A stretch of 64,000 nt of DNA. It comes from an uncultured Christensenella sp. GTDB taxonomy: Bacteria; Bacillota; Clostridia; Christensenellales; Pumilibacteraceae. The notes under the pieces are model-generated. The model did no database searches. It was not told the DNA's origin and worked only from the letters and a program-made list of their open reading frames with translations. The position numbers were made by a program, and so were the translations under genes. Positions 1-10,268 of this stretch are shown in pieces (positions within the stretch are counted from its first letter, which is position 1; each line of letters opens with the position of its first letter). The stretch spans positions 112,616 to 176,615 of the forward strand of contig CAJTTD010000005.1 of the NCBI GenBank assembly GCA_910579205.1. The letters are read 5' to 3'.

Positions 1-1
1 C

Positions 2-3000
2 GGCGGCGAGGACGCCAAGATCACGTATCTTAAAGACGGCGTGGACCAGCGCATGAACGGCACTTGCGCGGGCGGTACGGGCGCGTTTATCGATCAGATG
101 GCGGTATTGCTCAACACCGACGCGTCGGGACTGAACGAGCTTGCCAAGGACGCGTCCATGATCTACCCCATCGCGTCGCGCTGCGGCGTTTTTGCCAAAT
201 CGGACATACAGCCGCTAATAAACGACGGCGCTAAAAAATCGGATATTGCCGCGTCCGTTTTTCAATCCGTGGTCAACCAGACCATATCGGGGCTTGCTTG
301 CGGCAAACCCATTCGCGGCAAAGTGGCGTTTTTGGGCGGTCCGCTCCACTTCTTGAGCGAACTCGGTCAGAGATTCAAAGTTACTCTCAAGCCCGAAATG
401 GCGATATTCCCCGAAAATTCACAAGTTTTCAACGCGATCGGCGCGGCGTATAAATCGGAAAAAGCGTTCACCGCCGCCCAACTCGGCGAAAAACTCGAAC
501 AAGTTAAAAACGTGGGAGAAAGCGAAGTTACGCGCTTAGACCCGCTTTTCAAGAACAAAGACGAACTTACCGAGTTCAGACTGCGGCACAGCAAGGTATC
601 CATACCGTTTGCCGACATAAAAAAACACAGCGGCGCTGCTTTCTTGGGCATAGACGCGGGTTCGACCACGACCAAAGTCGCGCTCATAGACAAAGACGGC
701 GGCTTGCTTTTCTCGTGGTACGGCTCCAATTCGGGCGATCCGCTTGCGTCGGTCATTGACGTAGTAAAGCAGATCTACGACTTGATGCCGCCCGACGCAT
801 ACATAGGCTACGGCACTATCACGGGCTACGGCGAAAGTCTTATAAAAACGGCGCTCAACCTCGACAACGGCGAGATCGAGACAATGGCGCACCTCACCGC
901 GTCCGATACCATACTGCCCGGCGTGGAGTTCCTTTTGGACATAGGCGGGCAAGATATGAAGTGTTTGCGCATCAAAAACGGCGTGATCACCGACATACTG
1001 CTTAACGAGGCGTGCTCTTCCGGTTGCGGGAGCTTTATAGAAACTTTTGCGCGCGCCATCGGTATGAACGCAGAACAGTTCGCCAAAGTCGGTCTCGATT
1101 CGTCCGCACCCGTCGATCTCGGCTCGCGCTGCACGGTATTTATGAACTCGCGCGTCAAGCAAGCGCAAAAGGAAGGCGCGACCGTTTCCGACATTTCGGC
1201 GGGACTTGCCTATTCCGTCGTCAAAAACGCGCTCTTCAAGGTAATAAAACTGCGCGACGCAAAAGAGATGGGCGAAAAGATAATCGTCCAAGGCGGAACG
1301 TTCCTCAACGAGTCGGTCTTGCGCGCATTCGAGCTTGTGTCGGGCAGAAACGTGATACGCCCCAATCAAGCGGGACTTATGGGCGCATACGGAGCGGCGC
1401 TAATAAGCAGAAACAACTATACGGGCGGAAAGAGCGGCATAAAAAGCAAAGCCGAACTCGAAAAATTCCGCGTTGTCAAATCGTCGAGGCGATGCGAAAA
1501 ATGCGGCAACCACTGTCTGCTTACCGTATCCGAATTCGACGACGGCAGAACGTTTATTTCCAACAACCGCTGTGAACGCGGCGGCAACGCGCCCGAGAAA
1601 AAGCAAGAAAAACTTCCCGATCTGTTTGAAGAAAAATACAAGCGGCTGTTCGCATACTACCGTCCGCTCGACGCACACGCCGCGCCGCGCGGCGTTGTGG
1701 GCTTGCCGCGCGTACTCAATATGTACGAAAATTATCCGTTCTGGTTCACTTTTTTCAATGAACTCGGATATTCGGTCAAGCTGTCGCCAAGGTCTTCGCG
1801 CGACATCTACTCGCTCGGCATAGAAACGATGCCCTCCGAATCGGTATGTTATCCCGCAAAGATCGCGCACGGACACATTCAAGCGCTCATCGACGGCGGA
1901 GTAAAATTCATATTTTACCCTTGTCTGCCCTATGAGCGGCAAGAAGATCCCAATGCGAACAACCATTACAACTGTCCCGTAGTCGGCTCGTATCCCGAAG
2001 TGATACGCCTCAACATGCGCGACGAGTTCATAAACAAGGGCGTAACGTTTTGCGCGCCCTTCCTTCCGTTCAACACGCCCAAGCGAATGGCGGAACGGCT
2101 TGCGGAAGAGTTTCCCGATATACCTAAGTCTCAGATACGCCGCGCCGTTAAAAAAGCGTATGCCGAGCAGTATGAATTTACCGCATGGTCGCAGCGCCAA
2201 GGCGAACGCGTGATAAAAATGCTCGACGAAAACGGCGGACACGGCATAGTGCTTGCGGGTAGACCCTATCACCTCGATCCCGAGATCAACCACGGCGTGG
2301 CGCAAATGATAAACTCGTACGGCTTTGCCGTTCTCACGGAAGACAGCGTTGCGCATTTGAACAAAGCGCCGCGGCCTTTGCGCGTATTCGATCAATGGAC
2401 GTACCATTCACGGCTGTACAGCGCCGCCAACTTCGTAAGAACGCGCGACAATATAGACCTTGTCCAGCTCAATTCGTTCGGATGCGGGCTCGACGCAGTT
2501 ACCACAGATCAAGTGCAAGAACTACTCGAAGCCGCCAACAAAGTATACACGTTGCTCAAGATAGACGAGGTATCCAACCTCGGCGCGGCGCGGATACGCA
2601 TACGCTCGCTGATGGCTGTAATAAAAGACCGCAAGGCAAAAAACATGACGGCAAAACTTCCCGAGCCGCCCGCAAAGCGCATAGTATTCACGCAAGAAAT
2701 GCGCGAAAAATACACCATAATCGCGCCGCAGATATCGCCTTACCACCTTAACATTTTGCAAGCCGCGCTCAACAAGCACGGGTACAACGTAGAAGTTTTG
2801 CCCGACAGCCAAGACGCTGTATCGGTGGGGCTAAAGTACGTGAATAACGACGCATGTTACCCCACTATAATCACGGTTGGACAAGTTATGAACGCTCTGC
2901 TTTCGGGCAAGTACGACTTGAACAGAACGGCGGTCATAATGACGCAGACGGGCGGCGGTTGCCGCGCCACCAATTATATAGCGCTCATACGCCGCGCGCT

Positions 3001-4033
3001 GAAGAGCGCGGGCATGGAACAAGTGCCCGTGATATCCTTCTCCGCGGGCGTGGAAAAGAACCCCGGGTTCAAGTTTACCCTGCCCATGCTCAATGCCATA
3101 GCAAACTCCATGCTTTACGGCGATCTTTTGATGCGCTGTCTGTACAAAGTAAGACCGTACGAAAAGAACAAGGGCGAAACGTATGAGCTGTATCTTAAAT
3201 GGGATAAAATACTGCGCGACGGATTTTCAGTCGGCAACGTACCAATCAAGAAATACTGCCGCAGCATCGTACGCGAATTCGACGCCTTACCCACGACGGG
3301 CGAAGTAAAGCCCAAAATAGGCATTGTGGGAGAAATACTCGTCAAGTTCCATCCGCTCGCAAACAATTACGCGGTCGATCTTGTGGAACGCGAGGGCGGC
3401 GAAGCGGTAGTTCCCGATCTTCTCGACTTCTTTATGTACTCGCTGTACGACAACACCATCAAGTACGATCTTCTCGACGGAAAGCGCAAGAGCAAGCTGT
3501 TGTCGGACATAGGCATAGCGTATCTCGAGCATTTGCGAAAACCCATGATATCCGCGCTCAAAGGCACCAAGTTCGGCGCGCCCACTCACATCAAAAAACT
3601 GGCGGCAAAAGCGAGCAAAGTAGTGGGCCTTGGAACAATGGTCGGCGAAGGCTGGTTTTTGACGGCGGAAATGCTCGAACTTATAGACGAAGGCGCACCA
3701 AATATCATTTGTATGCAGCCGTTCGCGTGCCTTCCCAATCACGTTACGGGAAAGGGTGTCATGAAAGAGCTGAAGCGTTTGTACCCGCAAGCGAACATAG
3801 TGGCGGTCGATTACGATCCGGGCGCGAGCGAAGTCAATCAGATAAACCGTATAAAACTCATGATGTCGGTCGCGCACGACAATGCCCACGGCGGCAACGC
3901 CACGCTGCCCGACTTTGACGAAACGGACGGCATAACCAATGTAAACGGCTGTGCAAAATGCGGCGGATGCGCGCCCGCCCAAGACGACGTTATGGCGGAA
4001 GCGGCAAGCGCGGACGATACAGACGAACTTTGA
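2..4033 (+). CDS. 2-hydroxyacyl-CoA dehydratase activase fusion protein (5' end outside window)
   Basis: The reading frame is open from the window edge, and the first codons (GGEDAK...NGVDQRMNGTCAGGTGAF) already lie inside a BadF/BadG/BcrA/BcrD ATPase domain, so the true start is upstream and the GTG at 41 is internal. Counting from that GTG, a second ASKHA ATPase domain starts near residue 201 (FLGIDAGSTTTKVALID) with the EACSSGCGSF cysteines near 323. A CEKCGNHC cluster lies near 484, then a DUF2229 region (GLPRVLNMYENYPFW) near 553 and an HgdB-like dehydratase region. The C-terminus has a CAKCGGC motif. Family members couple ATP hydrolysis to electron injection into 2-hydroxyacyl-CoA dehydratases via a [4Fe-4S] cluster. 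Large fusions of this type are common in Clostridia, and their physiological substrate is usually unknown. No dehydratase gene is visible nearby. Confidence 0.9.
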   Translation, partial: GGEDAKITYLKDGVDQRMNGTCAGGTGAFIDQMAVLLNTDASGLNELAKDASMIYPIASRCGVFAKSDIQPLINDGAKKSDIAASVFQSVVNQTISGLACGKPIRGKVAFLGGPLHFLSELGQRFKVTLKPEMAIFPENSQVFNAIGAAYKSEKAFTAAQLGEKLEQVKNVGESEVTRLDPLFKNKDELTEFRLRHSKVSIPFADIKKHSGAAFLGIDAGSTTTKVALIDKDGGLLFSWYGSNSGDPLASVIDVVKQIYDLMPPDAYIGYGTITGYGESLIKTALNLDNGEIETMAHLTASDTILPGVEFLLDIGGQDMKCLRIKNGVITDILLNEACSSGCGSFIETFARAIGMNAEQFAKVGLDSSAPVDLGSRCTVFMNSRVKQAQKEGATVSDISAGLAYSVVKNALFKVIKLRDAKEMGEKIIVQGGTFLNESVLRAFELVSGRNVIRPNQAGLMGAYGAALISRNNYTGGKSGIKSKAELEKFRVVKSSRRCEKCGNHCLLTVSEFDDGRTFISNNRCERGGNAPEKKQEKLPDLFEEKYKRLFAYYRPLDAHAAPRGVVGLPRVLNMYENYPFWFTFFNELGYSVKLSPRSSRDIYSLGIETMPSESVCYPAKIAHGHIQALIDGGVKFIFYPCLPYERQEDPNANNHYNCPVVGSYPEVIRLNMRDEFINKGVTFCAPFLPFNTPKRMAERLAEEFPDIPKSQIRRAVKKAYAEQYEFTAWSQRQGERVIKMLDENGGHGIVLAGRPYHLDPEINHGVAQMINSYGFAVLTEDSVAHLNKAPRPLRVFDQWTYHSRLYSAANFVRTRDNIDLVQLNSFGCGLDAVTTDQVQELLEAANKVYTLLKIDEVSNLGAARIRIRSLMAVIKDRKAKNMTAKLPEPPAKRIVFTQEMREKYTIIAPQISPYHLNILQAALNKHGYNVEVLPDSQDAVSVGLKYVNNDACYPTIITVGQVMNALLSGKYDLNRTAVIMTQTGGGCRATNYIALIRRALKSAGMEQVPVISFSAGVEKNPGFKFTLPMLNAIANSMLYGDLLMRCLYKVRPYEKNKGETYELYLKWDKILRDGFSVGNVPIKKYCRSIVREFDALPTTGEVKPKIGIVGEILVKFHPLANNYAVDLVEREGGEAVVPDLLDFFMYSLYDNTIKYDLLDGKRKSKLLSDIGIAYLEHLRKPMISALKGTKFGAPTHIKKLAAKASKVVGLGTMVGEGWFLTAEMLELIDEGAPNIICMQPFACLPNHVTGKGVMKELKRLYPQANIVAVDYDPGASEVNQINRIKLMMSVAHDNAHGGNATLPDFDETDGITNVNGCAKCGGCAPAQDDVMAEAASADDTDEL

Positions 4034-4047
4034 TCGTTTAACGATAA

Positions 4048-5364
<1,317 letters not shown>

Positions 5365-5379
5365 ACCAGAACCAAAGCG

Positions 5380-5408
5380 CGGCATACCACATTAACGGTA
5401 TGCCGTTT
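5380..5408 (+). terminator. Probable terminator after purA
   Basis: A 9-bp perfect inverted repeat (CGGCATACC / GGTATGCCG, loop of 8) is followed by a short T-rich stretch, immediately after the purA stop. Confidence 0.65.
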
Positions 5409-5488
5409 GCTTATAGTCGTACGAGCGCACCCAAGGACAACACTCGATAGCGAGCGGTCGTGGGTCAGACACTCGTAAATAAAGTGAG

Positions 5489-7249
5489 ATGAAAACGAAT
5501 AAAGCGACACGAAAACAAGGCATGATCAAGCGGTTCGTACGGTATTACAAACCGCACAAAAAACTTTTTGTGATAGATATGCTGTGCGCGTTTACAATTT
5601 CCGCGCTCAATCTTGTGTACCCATACGTTACAAAAGAAATAATAAACAACTACGTCCCAAACAGACTGATAACCATGCTGTTATCCGCGGCGGGGTTTTT
5701 GATAGCTTTTTATCTCATAAAAGCGGGGCTCAACTACTTTCTCCATTCTTGGGGACATATAGTGGGCGTGCGTATACAGTCTGACATGCGGCGCGAACTG
5801 TTTGTGCACTTGCAAAAACTTCCGTTTTGTTACTTTGACGACAATAAAACTGGCGTGATAATGAGCCGCATGACAAACGACTTGTTCCAAGTATCAGAAC
5901 TCGCCCACCACGGTCCTGAGGACGTGTTTTTGTCGCTCATAACAATGATAGGCGCGTTCGCCGTGCTCGCCACGATAAATGTTTATTTGGTTCTCATAGT
6001 TTTTGCCTTTATACCTATAATTGTCGTATACGCTATGCTCATGCGCAAGCACATGAACAAAGTGTACAAAGAGACCCGCATCGCTCAAGGCGAAATAAAC
6101 GCGGACATAGAGAGCGCAGTATCGGGCATGCGCGTATCGCGCGCGTATAACGCCCAAGCCCACGAGTGTGAAAAGTTCGACCGCGGCAACAAGCAGTTCG
6201 TGGAGTGCAGAAAACGCCAATTCATTTTGCTCGGCAAGTTCCACTCATCTATGACGTTTTTCACCGACTTTCTGTACTTTGCCGTTCTGCTCGCGGGCGG
6301 ATTGTTCTTTTACTACGGCAAGATCAACGTCGGCGATTTTACCGCGTTCGTGCTGTATATAAGCACGCTCATTACGCCCATACGCACGCTCATAACCATA
6401 TACGACCAAATTCAAGAAGGCGCGACGGGCTTTAAGCGGTTTTGCGATATTATGGACGAACCGCCCGAACAGCAAGACCCGAACGCCGCACAGCCGCAAG
6501 CATTGCGCGGCGATATAGTATTCGACAACGTTACTTTCGGATATAAAACCTCGGACGACGACGGATCCAAAGTCATTCGCGACTTTTCGCTTAAGATCCC
6601 CGAGGGCAAGACCGTTGCGCTCGTAGGACCGTCGGGCGGCGGCAAGACGACGCTGTGCCATTTGATACCGCGGTTTTACGAAATAGACGGCGGCGCGATC
6701 ACTTTGGACGGTTACGACATAACCAAGCTTGACAGACGGGTGTTGCGCGATAATATAGGCATTGTGCAGCAAGACGTGTTCTTGTTTAACGGCACGATAC
6801 GCGAGAATATAGCGTACGGCAATTTCGATGCGACCGATGAACAAATAATAGAAGCGGCTAAAAAAGCGAACATACACGAGCACATTTCCGCACTCCCCGA
6901 CGGTTACGACACCAATGTCGGAGAGCGCGGTGTAAAGCTTTCGGGCGGACAAAAACAGCGCGTTTCCATAGCCCGAGCGTTTTTAAAAGATCCGCCCATA
7001 CTGATACTCGACGAGGCGACGAGCGCGCTCGACAACGCAACGGAAATGCTCATTCAAGACGCACTTTACAAGCTGTCCGAAGGCAGAACCACGCTCGTTG
7101 TAGCGCACAGACTTTCCACCGTAAAGAACGCCGACGAGATAATAGTTATAACTCAAAACGGCGTAGAGGAACGCGGCACGCACGAGCAGCTCATAGCCAA
7201 CAACGGCATTTACAAAACGCTGTACGATTATCAATTCAAAAATCTATGA
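5489..7249 (+). CDS. ABC transporter, fused permease and ATP-binding protein
   Basis: This 586-residue half-transporter has a six-helix type IV (MsbA-like) membrane domain in residues ~1-310 and a nucleotide-binding domain after ~340. Visible motifs are Walker A GPSGGGKTT (~380), the signature LSGGQKQR and Walker B LILDEATSALD followed by the H-loop AHRLST. It most likely acts as a homodimeric exporter, because only one half-transporter gene is present. The substrate cannot be read from sequence; lipids, drugs and peptides are all possible. The start is the ATG at 5489 preceded by a weak AAAGTGAG site. Its stop overlaps the start of the next gene by 4 bases, which implies translational coupling. 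Confidence 0.92.
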   Translation: MKTNKATRKQGMIKRFVRYYKPHKKLFVIDMLCAFTISALNLVYPYVTKEIINNYVPNRLITMLLSAAGFLIAFYLIKAGLNYFLHSWGHIVGVRIQSDMRRELFVHLQKLPFCYFDDNKTGVIMSRMTNDLFQVSELAHHGPEDVFLSLITMIGAFAVLATINVYLVLIVFAFIPIIVVYAMLMRKHMNKVYKETRIAQGEINADIESAVSGMRVSRAYNAQAHECEKFDRGNKQFVECRKRQFILLGKFHSSMTFFTDFLYFAVLLAGGLFFYYGKINVGDFTAFVLYISTLITPIRTLITIYDQIQEGATGFKRFCDIMDEPPEQQDPNAAQPQALRGDIVFDNVTFGYKTSDDDGSKVIRDFSLKIPEGKTVALVGPSGGGKTTLCHLIPRFYEIDGGAITLDGYDITKLDRRVLRDNIGIVQQDVFLFNGTIRENIAYGNFDATDEQIIEAAKKANIHEHISALPDGYDTNVGERGVKLSGGQKQRVSIARAFLKDPPILILDEATSALDNATEMLIQDALYKLSEGRTTLVVAHRLSTVKNADEIIVITQNGVEERGTHEQLIANNGIYKTLYDYQFKNL

Positions 7250-7734
7250 CAGACATTTCCGCAAACGAAAAAATCATTGACATTTACAGCAAGGGCGACT
7301 ATCCCGCCGACGCGCTGTCCAACTTCTATCCGCACGGCTTTACTATCGACGGCGTGGTTTGCGCAAGCATGGAAGGATTTTTGCAGTCGCTCAAATTCGC
7401 AAGCGTAAAAAAACAGCGCAAGGTGTGCGCTTCGAGCGGAATAGCGGCAAAGAAAAAAGGCAAACGCAAGTTTTGTTGGAAACTGAGCGGCAACGTTCAT
7501 TGGGCGGGCAAAAAACTGTCGCGGACGGGCGAAGGGTTTTACGCGCTGATCTGCCGTGCATACGACGCATTATACGCCGACGCCTCGTTTGCCGCAGCAT
7601 TGCATGCGGCAAAATTAATGCAATATTATGTCCGATCCGTCATTGCGAGCCGTAGGCGAAGCAATCCAAAAGTAAATATTTGGAAAGAGCGGAATAGTCT
7701 GGATTGCCACGGTCGCGTTGCTCCCTCGCAATGA
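7246..7734 (+). CDS. NADAR-like (YbiA/DUF1768-type) protein with repeat-derived C-terminus
   Basis: The first ~125 residues resemble small NADAR-type proteins: LSNFYPHGFTIDGVVCASME followed by GFLQSLKF, a basic AAKKKGKRK stretch and WAGKKLSRTGEGFYALICRAYDALY. NADAR-family proteins hydrolyse N-glycosidic bonds of riboflavin intermediates or ADP-ribose derivatives. The exact reaction here is not known, and the assignment rests on pattern recognition. The ATG overlaps the stop of the ABC exporter (ATGA). The last ~32 residues (from SVIASRRRSNP) are encoded by a palindromic dispersed repeat at 7638-7736, and the stop codon TGA lies within the right repeat arm. The original C-terminus was therefore probably replaced by insertion of the element; the conserved core appears complete. 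Confidence 0.6.
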   Translation: MTDISANEKIIDIYSKGDYPADALSNFYPHGFTIDGVVCASMEGFLQSLKFASVKKQRKVCASSGIAAKKKGKRKFCWKLSGNVHWAGKKLSRTGEGFYALICRAYDALYADASFAAALHAAKLMQYYVRSVIASRRRSNPKVNIWKERNSLDCHGRVAPSQ

Positions 7735-7736
7735 CG
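7638..7736. repeat. Palindromic dispersed repeat (MITE/REP-like) ending the NADAR-like gene
   Basis: The left arm begins CGTCATTGCGAG (7638) and runs to GCAATCCA (7661-7668). The right arm is its imperfect reverse complement, TGGATTGC (7700-7707) to CTCGCAATGACG (7725-7736). 'CGTCATTGCGAG...GCAATCC' is a form of palindromic repeat known from many unrelated bacterial genomes. No transposase is encoded. Confidence 0.8.
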
Positions 7737-7783
7737 AGTATAAGCTAAATTTCAATTTATCTTTATCGTCTTTTATAAAGCAT

Positions 7784-7826
7784 AGCGCACTATAATTCGC
7801 AAGCGAAGTATAGTGCGCTTTTTCTT
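7784..7826 (+). terminator. Strong rho-independent terminator
   Basis: An 11-bp perfect stem AGCGCACTATA / TATAGTGCGCT encloses a second small stem (TTCGC/GCGAA) and is followed by TTTTTCTTT. It closes the exporter/NADAR-like transcript. Confidence 0.88.
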
Positions 7827-7929
7827 TGTCCACAATGAAATTCCTATAACAGATACCCTTATAGGGCGGTTTTTGTCGATTATGGCAACAAATATATTAT
7901 TAGCCACACCGCGTTCATATTTATAAGCG

Positions 7930-8481
7930 ATGGATATTTTTACACTGATATGTCTGTCGCTGTCGCTATCCGCAGATGCGTTTGTTACGGCTGTGTGCGA
8001 CGGCATGGCGTACAGACCCAAAATAGTAAAACGGCTTGCGGTAGCCCTGTCGTTCGGCATTGCGCAAGGGCTTATGCCCGTTTGCGGCGCGCTGCTCGGC
8101 GAAGAAGTGCTCAAACTGTTGGATGCGCAAGAGTACATTGCATTCGCCGCGCTTTTCGTAGTGGGCGTGCTCATGCTCATAGACGGATTCCAAAAGACGC
8201 AAAGCTCCAAAAAACCGTTCGGCGCGGCGATGATAGGGTTTCAAGCTATCGCTACGAGCGTTGACGCGTTTGCTTGCGGGCTTACGTTATCCACGCTGCC
8301 CTTTCCGCTTTGGGTGGACGGGCTGACCATTGGCGGCGTTACGGCGACAGTATGCGCGATAGGCATATGCTTTGCCGCAAGCATATGCAAACGCTTTTCC
8401 CATCCCGAAAGATTTAAACTCATCGGCGGCTGCATACTGATAGCGCTCGCGCTCAAAAATTTGGTAGGCTGCTTTATTTGA
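7930..8481 (+). CDS. mntP: Putative manganese efflux pump MntP
   Basis: The 183-residue protein has six predicted membrane helices in two repeats. It carries the hallmark duplicated motif LSLSADAF near residue 10 and AIATSVDAF near residue 106, whose aspartates are essential in characterised MntP proteins. The family exports Mn2+ across the cytoplasmic membrane. A possible promoter lies at 7873-7900 (TTGTCG, 16 bases, TATTAT). I looked for a yybP-ykoY manganese riboswitch in the leader and did not see its conserved loops. The gene stands alone between two terminators. Confidence 0.88.
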   Translation: MDIFTLICLSLSLSADAFVTAVCDGMAYRPKIVKRLAVALSFGIAQGLMPVCGALLGEEVLKLLDAQEYIAFAALFVVGVLMLIDGFQKTQSSKKPFGAAMIGFQAIATSVDAFACGLTLSTLPFPLWVDGLTIGGVTATVCAIGICFAASICKRFSHPERFKLIGGCILIALALKNLVGCFI

Positions 8482-8520
8482 CGTATCGCGCGGCAAACGC
8501 AATATAATATGCACGCAAAT

Positions 8521-8560
8521 AGAAAACGCCGAGATATCTTTACAAACTCGGCGTTTTTCT
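8521..8560. terminator. Bidirectional terminator between mntP and the CTP synthase homologue
   Basis: Stem AACGCCGAG / CTCGGCGTT, flanked by AAAA on the left and TTTTTCTTT on the right, so it can serve both converging genes. Confidence 0.85.
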
Positions 8561-8599
8561 TTATTGTTTTGTATACGGCGTATGGTATCCGAACCGACG

Positions 8600-10165
8600 T
8601 TACTTGCCTATTGTTTTGATGAACTCAGCAAACAACGGGTGCGTGCTCAAAAGCCGCGAACGGTATTCGGGATTGTATATTGTGCCGATAAAGAATTTTT
8701 TAGTAGGTATTTCAAACGCTTCGGGAACGCCCGTCGGCGAATGAGCGGAAAATACAAGCCCGTTCTTTAAAAATATCTGCTCGTACTTGCCGTTGAACTC
8801 AAAACGGTGGCGGTGGCGCTCGCGTACCGACGCTTCGCCGTATATTCTGCTAAGCGCAGTCCCCGCCGTTATAAGCGTGGGGAACGCGCCTTTCTTGAGC
8901 ATTTTGGGTTCGGTATTGCACACTACGGGATACACCGAATCGGGCTCGAATTCTTGAGAGGACGCACCCGTCATCGTGCAAACATTGCGTGCAAACTCAA
9001 TAAGCCCGGCTTGCGCGCCAAGACCTATCATAAGACACGGCACATCGTTTTCCCGCGCGTACTTAGCCGCGGCAAGCTTGCCTTCGAACCCGCGCACACC
9101 GAAACCGGGAGCTATGACTATTCCGTTGTATTTATCGAGTATTTCGGGCGTATTCAATACGTCGTCGCTCGACACGAGCGTTATTGCTACCGCTTTGTTT
9201 TTAAGCAGTCCCGCCGTTTTGATAGCGTCGGTTATCGACTGATATGCGGTAACCTTTTCTACGTACTTTCCGACTATGGCGACGCGGAGCTTCTTTTTTG
9301 CATGCTCTGCCGCGACCGCGCGCTCGCACATATCCGTCCATGCAGCAAGATCGGGTTCGCGCTCTTCGAGCTTGAGTTTTCTGAGCGCAACGCCAGAAAA
9401 GTTCTGGTCATGCAAACGCAGAGGCACTTGATAAAGGTTTTCGGTGGTAATGCTCTCTATAATGCAATCGCGGCTGACGTTGCAGAACAACGACAGCTTT
9501 TTCTTGGAACTGTCGTCGAGCGGGCAATCGGAACGACAAACTACTATATCGGGCTGAATGCCTATGTTTTGCAGCTCTTTGACCGAGTTTTGCGTGGGCT
9601 TTGTTTTATGCTCACCGCTCATCTCTATGATAGGCACGTATGTAACGTGAATGTACACGGCGTTACCTTTGCCAAGCTCGACACGGCATTGCCGTATGGC
9701 TTCGAGATACGGGTGGTTTTCTATATCGCCTACCACTCCGCCTATCTCGCAAACGACAACGTCCGTCTCGGGACGGTTAAGCCGCTTGAGCGTATTTTTG
9801 ATCTCATCGGTGATATGCGGCACGACTTGCACCGATTCGCCGTCGTATGCGCCCTCGCGTTCGCGTTGGATAACGGCGGAATATATCTTGCCGCTCGTTA
9901 TATTGCTGTTTTCCGTCAAGTCCTGATCGAGAAAACGCTCGTAGTGTCCGAGAACAAGATCGCCTTCGCCGCCGTCGTCGGTTACAAAGACCTCTCCGTG
10001 CTGGTACGGACTTAAGTAAAGCGAATCCACATTGAAATACGGATCGAACTTTATCATATCCACGGTATAACCGCGCGCTTTTAACAGCATTGCCATACTT
10101 GCCGCAGTTATTCCTTTACCCAATCCCGACACTACTCCGCCGGTAACAAAAATATACTTTGACAT
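8600..10165 (-). CDS. pyrG: CTP synthase homologue with degenerate glutaminase domain
   Basis: The 521-residue protein follows CTP synthase end to end (usual length ~535-550). The synthase domain keeps FVTGGVVSGLGKG with K17, K39/D41 (IKFDPY), SPYQHGEVFVTDDG, E140 (EIGG.VGDIE) and KTKPTQNSVKEL. Position 71 is Val where the E. coli enzyme has the Mg2+ ligand Asp72 (DLVLGHYERF instead of DLDLGHYERF). In the glutamine amidotransferase domain the nucleophile motif GICLGMQ reads MIGLGAQ (G381 for Cys), the oxyanion loop PGGFG has lost one Gly (PGFG), and HPE reads NPE (N498 for His, E500 kept). Glutamine hydrolysis should therefore be lost. It may use free ammonia, depend on a partner, or have a structural or regulatory role. 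No other pyrG is in the window. The RBS AGGAGG lies 21 bases upstream with a small hairpin in between. Confidence 0.9.
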   Translation of the reverse strand: MSKYIFVTGGVVSGLGKGITAASMAMLLKARGYTVDMIKFDPYFNVDSLYLSPYQHGEVFVTDDGGEGDLVLGHYERFLDQDLTENSNITSGKIYSAVIQREREGAYDGESVQVVPHITDEIKNTLKRLNRPETDVVVCEIGGVVGDIENHPYLEAIRQCRVELGKGNAVYIHVTYVPIIEMSGEHKTKPTQNSVKELQNIGIQPDIVVCRSDCPLDDSSKKKLSLFCNVSRDCIIESITTENLYQVPLRLHDQNFSGVALRKLKLEEREPDLAAWTDMCERAVAAEHAKKKLRVAIVGKYVEKVTAYQSITDAIKTAGLLKNKAVAITLVSSDDVLNTPEILDKYNGIVIAPGFGVRGFEGKLAAAKYARENDVPCLMIGLGAQAGLIEFARNVCTMTGASSQEFEPDSVYPVVCNTEPKMLKKGAFPTLITAGTALSRIYGEASVRERHRHRFEFNGKYEQIFLKNGLVFSAHSPTGVPEAFEIPTKKFFIGTIYNPEYRSRLLSTHPLFAEFIKTIGK

Positions 10166-10173
10166 AAGCTCGT

Positions 10174-10193
10174 GAGCTAACGCTCGCCTCCTT
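10174..10193 (-). promoter_or_regulatory. Distant Shine-Dalgarno with intervening hairpin upstream of the CTP synthase homologue
   Basis: On the transcript strand AAGGAGG is separated from the ATG by 21 bases, more than usual. GAGC-GTTA-GCTC in this gap can fold into a 4-bp hairpin that would bring the site to a normal effective distance. No in-frame ATG, GTG or TTG occurs in the gap. Confidence 0.5.
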
Positions 10194-10268
10194 GTTTTTC
10201 TCTATAAGTCTGAGCGCGGCGGTTTACGTCGCAAAAACCGATCTCGATAGGTATGCACGCACGCGATA

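Noticed and set aside
41..43. GTG as the start codon of the first gene
   Set aside because: The frame is open to the window edge, and the preceding residues already match the conserved ATPase domain, so the start is upstream of the window.
7830..7929. Manganese (yybP-ykoY) riboswitch before mntP
   Set aside because: The conserved GGGGAGUA-type loops and paired arms are not present in this short leader.
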